This document shows, piece by piece, positions 47,735-55,190 of a stretch of 55,190 nt of DNA. The stretch's first letter is position 1. Each line of letters opens with the position of its first letter. A program made the position numbers and the translations under genes. Below the pieces are notes generated by a model. It did no database searches. It had not been told where the DNA came from and saw nothing but the letters and a program-made list of their open reading frames with translations. Source of the stretch: Bacteroidales bacterium (lineage in GTDB: Bacteria > Bacteroidota > Bacteroidia > Bacteroidales > UBA12170); NCBI GenBank assembly GCA_021158405.1, contig JAGGUP010000147.1, forward strand, positions 1-55,190, in the 5' to 3' direction.

Positions 47735-48991
47735 ATGATCGATTATAAAAAATTCACCCTTTCAAACGGTTTAACTTTACTTGTTCACAAAGACGATTCA
47801 ACGCCTATAGTCGCTGTAAATGTATTGTATAAAGTTGGTTCTAGAAACGAAACGCCTGACAAAACTGGCTTTGCACATTTGTTTGAGCATCTCATGTTTG
47901 GAGGGTCTGTAAATATTCCGAGCTTTGACCAACCTCTTGAAAAAGCGGGTGGAGAAAATAATGCGTTTACAAATAGTGATATTACAAACTATTATATCAC
48001 ACTTCCAAAGGAAAATCTTGAAACCGCTTTTTGGCTGGAATCTGATCGGATGTTGAATCTGGGATTTTCAAAAAAGAGTATGGATGTGCAACGTCAGGTT
48101 GTAATAGAAGAGTTTAAACAATCCTATTTAAATCAGCCTTACGGTGATGTTTGGTTATTGTTAAAACCATTGGCATACAAGCATCATCCCTATCGATGGA
48201 ATACGATTGGAAAAGAAATAAAACATATCGAAGATGCTAAAATGGAAGACGTAAAGGCCTTCTATAAAAAGTACTACAATCCAAACAATGCTATTTTGGT
48301 TGTTGCCGGAAATATTGAAGCCGAAGAAATATTGGCATTGACAGAAAAATGGTTTGGCGAAATTCCTGCAGGGAAAAAAATTCATGATGTACTTGTGCAA
48401 GAACCCGAGCAAACAGAATCTCGTTTTCAAGAAGTTTATCGCGATGTGCCGGTAGATTCGCTTTACAAAGCCTATCATATGGCAGCTCATGGAACTAAGG
48501 ATTATTATATTGCTGATTTGCTTTCCGATATTTTATCGAATGGTAATTCCTCACGCCTTTACCGAAAGCTTATCAAAGATGAAGGCATTTTCTCTGAATT
48601 AGACGCCTATATTACCGGCGATTTTGATCCGGGTCTTTTCGTTTTTAGCGGAAAACCAGCCGATGGGATTTCTTTAGAAGAAGCTGATAAACGATTGGTC
48701 GAAGAACTTGAATTGATTAGCAATGAATTGATTCCGAGTTTCGAATTACAAAAAGTAAAAAACAAATTGGAAGCAAGTCATATTTTTAGTGAAACCAGTG
48801 TATTAAATAATGCTATCAATTTAGCTATCGCCGAAAGTCTGGGAGATGCGAATACTGTAAATCTGGAAAAGGAAATCTACGCCAAAATAAGTGCTGAGGA
48901 AATTCAGCAAATAGCACAGGAAATTTTTCAACCCAAAAACGCTTCCACTTTGTATTACCGTTCAAACCAAGAAAAAAATGCAACTAAATAG
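47735..48991 (+). CDS. M16 family zinc peptidase, catalytic subunit
   Basis: GFAHLFEHLMFGGS (HxxEH). Confidence 0.93.
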   Translation: MIDYKKFTLSNGLTLLVHKDDSTPIVAVNVLYKVGSRNETPDKTGFAHLFEHLMFGGSVNIPSFDQPLEKAGGENNAFTNSDITNYYITLPKENLETAFWLESDRMLNLGFSKKSMDVQRQVVIEEFKQSYLNQPYGDVWLLLKPLAYKHHPYRWNTIGKEIKHIEDAKMEDVKAFYKKYYNPNNAILVVAGNIEAEEILALTEKWFGEIPAGKKIHDVLVQEPEQTESRFQEVYRDVPVDSLYKAYHMAAHGTKDYYIADLLSDILSNGNSSRLYRKLIKDEGIFSELDAYITGDFDPGLFVFSGKPADGISLEEADKRLVEELELISNELIPSFELQKVKNKLEASHIFSETSVLNNAINLAIAESLGDANTVNLEKEIYAKISAEEIQQIAQEIFQPKNASTLYYRSNQEKNATK

Positions 48992-50261
48992 AAACTCTGC
49001 ACCAAAAATAAAAACAATAAAAGAAATTGCTTTACCTGCTATCAATAAATCGAACTTATCAAATGACATTCCGGTTTTCACTATTAATGTTGGCACCCAG
49101 GAAGTTGTAAAAATACAACTTGTTTTTAAAGCAGGCATTTGGTTTCAATCACAAGCGCTTGAGGCTTTCTTTACCGGGCAAATGTTAGAAGAAGGAAGCA
49201 CTAAATATACAGCTGCCGAAATAGCCGAGAAACTGGATGATTATGGCGCTTTTGTCCATAAAAAAATAAATAGAGATAATGCTTGTATCGACATTTTCAC
49301 CTTAAACAAACATCTGACATCTGTTTTAACAATCGTTGCGGATATGGTGAAAAACCCGAAATTTGGAGAAGCAGAATTAAACCGCCTTCTCGAACAAGAA
49401 AAACAAGAGTTTATTGTTCGTAAGCAAAAAGTAACATATATCGCACAAAAACAATTTTCGGCCTTGCTTTTTGGCGAAAATCATCCTTATGGATCTTCTG
49501 CAAAACTTGAAGATTATGAGTCGATTACTCCTGCCTTATTAAAAGAATTCCATCAAAAATATTATGGCAGTAAGAATTGTCGGATTTTTATTTCAGGAAA
49601 AGTAAACGAATCGACTCTGAATCTAGTCAATAAATATTTCGGTGAAGACGATTGGGGCTCAAATACGCTAGTCAAAACCCTTCCCGTTAATGCCAATTCC
49701 AGCACTAATTTAAAGCATTTTATTCCTAAAGAAAATGTTCTTCAATCAGCTATTCGGATGGGAAAAAGAAGCATTGGAAGAAATCATCCCGATTATTTTG
49801 CTTTAAGCGTAGTAACGACCTTGTTTGGTGGCTATTTTGGTTCCCGATTGATGAGTAATATCAGAGAGGACAAAGGCTATACTTATGGTATTTATGCGGG
49901 TATTTATCCACAAATTCAGGATAGCTCCTTTATTATTAGTAGTGAAGTTGGAGCCGATGTAGCACAGAAAGCGCTAGACGAAATTCGGTTTGAACTGAAG
50001 CGTTTACGAACTGAAAGTGTGAAAGAGGAAGAATTAAGTTTGGTGAAAAATTATATCTCCGGGACTTTTCTCAGAACATTAAATGGACCTTTTGCCTTAG
50101 GGGAAGTGATAAAATCACTTTACGAACACGGCTTGCCGGAAGATTTTTATCAGCAGTACTTAAATCAAATTCATAATGTTAGTCCTGAAGATATTAAAGG
50201 CATTGCCAATCAATACTTGCAAGAAGATCAAATGATAGAATTAGTCGTAGGGAAAAAGTAA
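48978..50261 (+). CDS. M16 family peptidase-like protein, non-catalytic partner
   Basis: M16 fold with HxxEH lost (ALEAFFTGQMLEEGSTK); GGYFGSRLMSNIREDKGYTYGIY retained; 14-bp overlap with upstream gene. Confidence 0.92.
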   Translation: MQLNRNSAPKIKTIKEIALPAINKSNLSNDIPVFTINVGTQEVVKIQLVFKAGIWFQSQALEAFFTGQMLEEGSTKYTAAEIAEKLDDYGAFVHKKINRDNACIDIFTLNKHLTSVLTIVADMVKNPKFGEAELNRLLEQEKQEFIVRKQKVTYIAQKQFSALLFGENHPYGSSAKLEDYESITPALLKEFHQKYYGSKNCRIFISGKVNESTLNLVNKYFGEDDWGSNTLVKTLPVNANSSTNLKHFIPKENVLQSAIRMGKRSIGRNHPDYFALSVVTTLFGGYFGSRLMSNIREDKGYTYGIYAGIYPQIQDSSFIISSEVGADVAQKALDEIRFELKRLRTESVKEEELSLVKNYISGTFLRTLNGPFALGEVIKSLYEHGLPEDFYQQYLNQIHNVSPEDIKGIANQYLQEDQMIELVVGKK

Positions 50262-50267
50262 TTGTAT

Positions 50268-50320
50268 AAAGTAGAATTCTTTGGTTTTGATTGCTTTATC
50301 AAAACGGAATTCCTACTTTT
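50268..50320. terminator. Long imperfect hairpin between M16 pair and glyA
   Basis: AAGTAGAATTCTTTGGTTTTGAT tgcttt ATCAAAACGGAATTCCTACTTTT. Confidence 0.6.
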
Positions 50321-50386
50321 GTGATCTGTTTTTTCGATAAAAAATAGGATCATTAAGCTAATATAAAAACACAAAAAATATCCATT

Positions 50387-51667
50387 ATGTTAAGAGATAA
50401 GGAAATATTTGACCTGATTGCCAAAGAAAAACAACGTCAGATGCAAGGTCTTGAATTAATTGCTTCCGAAAACTTTGTTAGTGACGAAGTATTGCAAGCC
50501 ATGGGTTCTGTTTTAACCAATAAATATGCCGAGGGCTATCCCGGTAAACGTTATTACGGTGGATGCGAAATCGTTGATCAAACCGAACAATTAGCTATCG
50601 ATCGCGCCAAAGAATTATTCGCCTGTGATTATGCTAATGTTCAGCCTCATTCAGGAGCTCAGGCAAATATGGCCGTAATGCTAGCTTGTTTAAAACCAGG
50701 TGATACCTTTATGGGTCTAGATCTTTCGCACGGCGGACACCTTTCACACGGCAGCGCTGTTAACTCATCTGGGATTCTTTATAATGCTATTTCTTATGAA
50801 GTAACTGAAGAATCTGGTGAAGTGGATTATGATATGATGGAAGCGCGTGCTTTAGAAAGTAAACCAAAATTGATTATCGCCGGAGCTTCTGCTTATTCAC
50901 GCGATTGGGATTATGAACGTATGCGCGAGATAGCAGATAAAATTGGCGCTATTCTTTTTGCTGATATTTCTCATCCTTCCGGTTTAATTGCCAAAGGACT
51001 TTTAAATGATCCCCTTCCCTATTGCCATATCGTTACCACAACTACACATAAAACTTTACGCGGGCCACGCGGAGGATTGATTTTAATGGGTGAGGATTTT
51101 GAAAATCCTTGGGGAAAGAAAACACCTAAAGGAGCAACAAAAATGATGTCAGCTTTATTAAACTCTGCCGTTTTTCCAGGCATTCAAGGAGGTCCATTAG
51201 AGCATGTAATCGCTGCTAAAGCCGTTGCTTTTGGCGAAGCTTTGACCGATAATTATATGACTTATATCCTCCAGGTTCAAAAAAATGCAGAAGCTATGGC
51301 CGATGCTTTTATCGCTAAAGGATATCACGTAATTTCTGACGGTACAGATAATCACTTAATGCTAATCGATCTACGCTCTAAATTCCCTGAAATTACAGGA
51401 AAAGTAGTTGAGAATACTTTGGTTAAAGCCGATATAACAGTGAATAAAAATATGGTTCCTTTCGATAGCCGTTCTCCATTCCAAACTTCCGGTTTGCGTG
51501 TTGGAACTCCTGCTATTACCACTCGTGGTCTAAAAGAAGAACATATGCCAATAATCGTTGATTTAATTGATGAAGTTATTTCAAATATTGACAGTGAAGC
51601 TGTTCTGGAAAGCGTTAAAAAACGCGTGAATGAATTGATGAAGGATTTTCCTTTGTTTAAATGGTAA
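50387..51667 (+). CDS. glyA: Serine hydroxymethyltransferase
   Basis: [58 protein letters not shown]. Confidence 0.97.
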   Translation: MLRDKEIFDLIAKEKQRQMQGLELIASENFVSDEVLQAMGSVLTNKYAEGYPGKRYYGGCEIVDQTEQLAIDRAKELFACDYANVQPHSGAQANMAVMLACLKPGDTFMGLDLSHGGHLSHGSAVNSSGILYNAISYEVTEESGEVDYDMMEARALESKPKLIIAGASAYSRDWDYERMREIADKIGAILFADISHPSGLIAKGLLNDPLPYCHIVTTTTHKTLRGPRGGLILMGEDFENPWGKKTPKGATKMMSALLNSAVFPGIQGGPLEHVIAAKAVAFGEALTDNYMTYILQVQKNAEAMADAFIAKGYHVISDGTDNHLMLIDLRSKFPEITGKVVENTLVKADITVNKNMVPFDSRSPFQTSGLRVGTPAITTRGLKEEHMPIIVDLIDEVISNIDSEAVLESVKKRVNELMKDFPLFKW

Positions 51668-51694
51668 TAGCATAGTAGTCACGGCAAATCTAAA

Positions 51695-51777
51695 TTAACC
51701 GCAATAAACGCAAAGCATTAAATATTTCGTATATATAAATAGCGTCCTTTGCGCTTACTTTGCGACCATTGCGGTTA
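51695..51777. repeat. Dispersed intergenic inverted-repeat element, copy 2 (TTAACCGCAAT family)
   Basis: TTAACCGCAATAAACGCAAAGC...CTTTGCGCTTACTTTGCGACCATTGCGGTTAA; 11-bp perfect terminal repeats. Confidence 0.85.
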
Positions 51778-51821
51778 AAAATAATAAATTCTATATGTAG
51801 TATTGATCTTAATGCAAAACT

Positions 51822-53186
51822 ATGAAAAACCTATTCAAACTTTTTTTACTCCTTCTTTTTCTACAAAACACAGCTTTTGCACAGGAGGAAAGTGCTACCA
51901 CAATCAAAAAAATATACGATAATGCCATAACCACTCACCAAGCCTATCATCAGCTTGGCCTTTTATGCGAAAAAGCCCCCGGTCGATTAATTGGCACTCC
52001 CAATTCATTTATTGCAGTAGATTTAATGAAGAAATATTTGGAAGATTTAGGTGCTGATACCGTTTTTTTGCAAGCTTTCTCTTCTCCTGCTTGGATCTGT
52101 CATTCGGCGTCAGCAACAATGAATGTAAACGGCAAAGAAATTCCACTGAAAATGGATGCTTTAGGCCCATCAGCATCTACGCCTAAAAAAGGCGTCAATG
52201 CCGAAATTATTGAGGTAATGAGTTTGGATGAAGTCCGTGTATTGGGTCGGGAAAAAATTGAAGGGAAGATCGTTTTTTATAACCGTTCAATGAATCCCAC
52301 GTATTATAATACTTTTCGCGCTTATTCAGAAGCTGTGGATCAGCGCACTGCCGGACCTGGTGTTGCGAAGGAATTTGGCGCTATTGCTTCTATCACACGT
52401 TCTGTAAATAATAATTTAGATGATTTTCCACATACAGGCACCTTTCATGCGGAAGGGGATAAAATTCCAGCCATTGCCGTTTCAACTAATGATGCTGAGA
52501 AATTAAGTGCAGCATTGAAAATCAATCCGCATTTAAAAGTAAATATTAAAGTGGATGCGGAAGATATTAGTACAAACACCTACAATCTGATTGCCGATTT
52601 AAAAGGAAGCGAAAAACCAGATGAATACATAGTAGTTGGTGGCCATTTAGATGCCTGGCACAATACTCAAGGCGCTCACGATGATGGAGTTGGTTGTTTG
52701 CAATCGACTGAAGTTTTGCGTATGTTTAAGGATCTTGGTTTACAAAATAAAAGAAGTATCCGTGTCATCTTGTTTATGGATGAAGAATTATACCAATCGG
52801 GTGGAAAAGCTTATGCCGATTTCACAAGAGAGAATAAAATCAAGAATTATTTTGCATTAGAATCGGATGCAGGTGGATTTACCCCCCGATTTTTCACTAT
52901 AGGAGCATCTAAAGAAATAGTATCCAAAATTCAAGAATATCAATATTTACTTCAACCTTATGGCCTTGAAAAAATTATTGCCGGTGGCGGCGGAGTAGAT
53001 ATTGGTCCTTTGAAAAAATTAGGAGTCCCTCTTGCCGGTTACCGTTCTGATTGGCAACGGTATTTCGATATGCATCATAGTGCAAATGATAAATTCGAAA
53101 ATGTCAATTTCCGCGAAATGCAATTGGGCAGTGCCGCTATGGCGAGTTTGATTTATTTAATTGATCAATTTGATTTGGCGGAGTAA
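51822..53186 (+). CDS. Secreted M28 family metallopeptidase
   Basis: Signal peptide MKNLFKLFLLLLFLQNTAFAQ; GGHLDAWHNTQGAHDDGVGCLQS; FMDEELYQSGGKAYAD. Confidence 0.9.
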   Translation: MKNLFKLFLLLLFLQNTAFAQEESATTIKKIYDNAITTHQAYHQLGLLCEKAPGRLIGTPNSFIAVDLMKKYLEDLGADTVFLQAFSSPAWICHSASATMNVNGKEIPLKMDALGPSASTPKKGVNAEIIEVMSLDEVRVLGREKIEGKIVFYNRSMNPTYYNTFRAYSEAVDQRTAGPGVAKEFGAIASITRSVNNNLDDFPHTGTFHAEGDKIPAIAVSTNDAEKLSAALKINPHLKVNIKVDAEDISTNTYNLIADLKGSEKPDEYIVVGGHLDAWHNTQGAHDDGVGCLQSTEVLRMFKDLGLQNKRSIRVILFMDEELYQSGGKAYADFTRENKIKNYFALESDAGGFTPRFFTIGASKEIVSKIQEYQYLLQPYGLEKIIAGGGGVDIGPLKKLGVPLAGYRSDWQRYFDMHHSANDKFENVNFREMQLGSAAMASLIYLIDQFDLAE

Positions 53187-53211
53187 GTCAAATTTACTTC
53201 CTGTTTTTTTC

Positions 53212-53313
53212 ACCACAAAGGCACAAAGGCACGAAGAAATAAATTACTCAAGAAAGAATAAATTTGTTTTCAAATAAGCGTATAAAAACTTTGTGACTCC
53301 GTGTCTCTGTGGT
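53212..53313. repeat. Intergenic inverted-repeat element (ACCACAAAGGCACAAAGGCACGAAG family)
   Basis: Left ACCACAAAGGCACAAAGGCACGAAG (53212-53236); right 53289-53313, reverse complement ACCACAGAGACACGGAGTCACAAAG. Confidence 0.8.
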
Positions 53314-53380
53314 AATTTTTATTTCACAATAGTCACCATAGATTTCACAAAGAAACTCAAGTAAATAGAACCCAATTTAA

Positions 53381-53409
53381 AACGAAAAAGGCTGGATTTC
53401 TCCAGCCTT
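53381..53409 (-). terminator. Rho-independent terminator of trxB
   Basis: Minus strand AAGGCTGGA gaaa TCCAGCCTT followed by TTTCGTT. Confidence 0.85.
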
Positions 53410-53434
53410 CTCACAAATATATATTTCTTTAGTC

Positions 53435-54388
53435 TTATTCGTTTTCCCCAAGGAATCTTTCCGATTCGATAGCCGCCATACATCCTGAACCCGCAGCGGT
53501 AATGGCCTGACGATAAACCGTATCTTGAATATCACCTGCTGCAAATACACCGGGAATATTTGTCTTCGCGCTACCGGGAACGGTTTTAATGTATCCAACT
53601 TTATCTAAATCGAGCTGTCCTTTAAATAGATCACTATTTGGTTTGTGACCGATAGCCAGAAAAAATCCGGAGATATTTATTCGCTTTTCTTCGTTGGTTT
53701 TATTATTAATCAGGATAGCGCCATTTACAGCTTTATTAAAACCTGCTTTTTCGCCAACAATTTCTTTGGTGTTATGGTTCCACAAAATTTCAATTTTGGG
53801 ATTGTTCCTCACACGGTGTTGCATTGCTTTTGAAGCTCTTAACTCATCACGACGAACAATCATATACACTTTATTACACATGTTGGCAAGGTAAGCAGCC
53901 TCTTCACAGGCTGTATCTCCACCACCAACAACAGCTACATCCAATCCTTTATAAAAGAAGCCATCGCAAGTAGCACAAGCCGAAACTCCGCCGCCATTGT
54001 ATTCTTTCTCTGAATCTAAACCCAACCACATAGCAGAAGCACCAGTGGCAATAATCACCGTTTCTGCGACTATCGTTTTACCATCATCGGCTTTACAAGT
54101 AAACGGACGTTGTGAAAAATCAACATCAGTAATTTCTCCCCAACGTACATCAGCACCAAAACGTTTGGCTTGACGTTGCATATCTTCCATCATTTTCGGG
54201 CCTTCAGCACCATCAGGATAACCAGGGAAATTATCGACTTCGGTAGTAATTGTTAATTGTCCACCGGGTTGCATTCCTTGATACATTACTGGTTTTAAAT
54301 CTGCTCTTGCGGCATAAATTGCAGCAGTATAACCTGCGGGACCTGAGCCAATAATCAAGCTTTTTACATTTTCAACAGCTTCACTCAT
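53435..54388 (-). CDS. trxB: Thioredoxin reductase
   Basis: LIIGSGPAGYTAAIYAARADLKPVMYQG; SACATCDGFFYKG; VFAAGDIQDTVYRQAITAAGSGCMAAIE. Confidence 0.95.
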   Translation of the reverse strand: MSEAVENVKSLIIGSGPAGYTAAIYAARADLKPVMYQGMQPGGQLTITTEVDNFPGYPDGAEGPKMMEDMQRQAKRFGADVRWGEITDVDFSQRPFTCKADDGKTIVAETVIIATGASAMWLGLDSEKEYNGGGVSACATCDGFFYKGLDVAVVGGGDTACEEAAYLANMCNKVYMIVRRDELRASKAMQHRVRNNPKIEILWNHNTKEIVGEKAGFNKAVNGAILINNKTNEEKRINISGFFLAIGHKPNSDLFKGQLDLDKVGYIKTVPGSAKTNIPGVFAAGDIQDTVYRQAITAAGSGCMAAIESERFLGENE

Positions 54389-54559
54389 TGTATATTATTT
54401 TTTATGTTTTTATCTTTAGTCTTGGTCTACTCAAAAATTATTCCAGAAGAATTCATCGCAATTTAGACCTGATTTTTATTTCATTTTAGTCGGTTTTAAT
54501 TGAAAACCTGACAGAATGGCGAAATATTAATCCAATCTATGGATTTTTATAGTGAAAAA

Positions 54560-54640
54560 ATAACCGCAATGGCGCTAAGAAAACGCTATGATCGCTATGC
54601 TCTAATCTGAATGATGAAAACTGCGACCTTTACGTTTAAG
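54560..54640. repeat. Dispersed intergenic inverted-repeat element, degenerate copy 3
   Basis: ataaccgcaatggcgctaag...actgcgacctttacgtttaag. Confidence 0.5.
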
Positions 54641-54675
54641 TTTATTTATTATTGAAAACTTTTTTACAAAATAAT

Positions 54676-55190
54676 TCACACCTTTAAGATATAATCGAAA
54701 TCAGAAATACTCAGTTCTTCCATCTTGGGCTTTGAGATGTATTTGCTACATAAATTACAAGCGTAGTCAGGGTGTACTTTATACGTTGTGAACTGATAGC
54801 CCATATCTTCAGACGAATAACGTAACCTGAAATCAGTATAGAATTTTTTAAAGGAGAAAGAACTGAGCGACATACTTATTCCTTTTCCAATCGCTTTCAT
54901 ATAACTTTCTTTAAGCGTCCATAGCTGATAGAAATAATCGATTTGTTTTTCAATTCCAGAATATGCAAATAAATCTTCCAATTCTTCTTTGGTAAAAAAG
55001 CGTTTGGCTACTTTTAAGCGATCCCCTTTATTTTTTTCTATATCTATTCCCACGGCACAATCAGAAAAAGCAACTACCACATAATCTCCCGAATGAGAAA
55101 TATTAAAATGTGCTTTTGGATAACCTTTTAAAAAAGGCTTTTCGTGTTCATTATAGTCAAATTCTATTTTCATAGGATTCAACTTCAATG
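54676..55190 (-). CDS. 4'-phosphopantetheinyl transferase superfamily protein, 5' end off the window edge
   Basis: FNISHSGDYVVVAFSDCAVGIDIEKN; YQLWTLKESYMKAIGKGISM. Confidence 0.9.
   Translation of the reverse strand, partial: LKLNPMKIEFDYNEHEKPFLKGYPKAHFNISHSGDYVVVAFSDCAVGIDIEKNKGDRLKVAKRFFTKEELEDLFAYSGIEKQIDYFYQLWTLKESYMKAIGKGISMSLSSFSFKKFYTDFRLRYSSEDMGYQFTTYKVHPDYACNLCSKYISKPKMEELSISDFDYILKV

Noticed and set aside
53377-53598. 73-aa minus ORF overlapping the trxB 3' end
   Set aside because: Overlaps trxB in another frame and reads through its terminator; not coding.
1-55190. CRISPR arrays, rRNA, tRNA, prophage or integrative element
   Set aside because: No regularly spaced direct repeats, no T-arm-like motifs or rRNA stretches recognised, no integrase or phage structural genes; the absence call for tRNA is by eye only.

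Overview
The window is AT-rich and reads as a chromosomal segment of an anaerobic or fermentative Bacteroidota. The evidence is the TTTG-N18-20-TAnnTTTG promoters and families such as UpxY, DUF4296 and M16 pairs. It is mostly housekeeping and metabolic genes: partial pyrH; a citrate-lyase cluster with a CitD-CitE fusion next to a YqhD-like alcohol dehydrogenase; an LTA-synthase-like transferase coupled to a diacylglycerol-kinase-like gene; an orphan WtpA-like binding protein; gap; fumC; a LOG-family / P-loop kinase / dCMP deaminase operon; hutU; crcB-DUF190 plus an unknown ORF; a three-gene NAD-linked [FeFe]-hydrogenase operon; rplM-rpsI-rpsB-tsf; dxs/dxr/rseP/lpxH; recQ; kdsD-lptB; an M16 peptidase pair; glyA; trxB; and a partial PPTase. 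The best leads are: (1) two near-identical 18-bp Rex-like palindromes 31 bp apart, overlapping the putative promoter of the hydrogenase operon, whose HydB subunit is a minimal form; (2) a translationally coupled LtaS-like plus DAG-kinase-like pair; (3) a citDE fusion in an operon with no citC/X/G; (4) a tight LOG-kinase-dCMP deaminase operon; (5) a decayed patch holding a U32-peptidase remnant, a RAYT transposase with a palindrome inside its coding sequence, and a MITE-like element whose end coincides with the dCMP deaminase stop codon; (6) several dispersed intergenic inverted-repeat elements; (7) gene order consistent with a ~31 kb inversion between tsf and pyrH. No CRISPR array, rRNA or tRNA was recognised by eye. 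All family calls come from motif recognition, not database searches.
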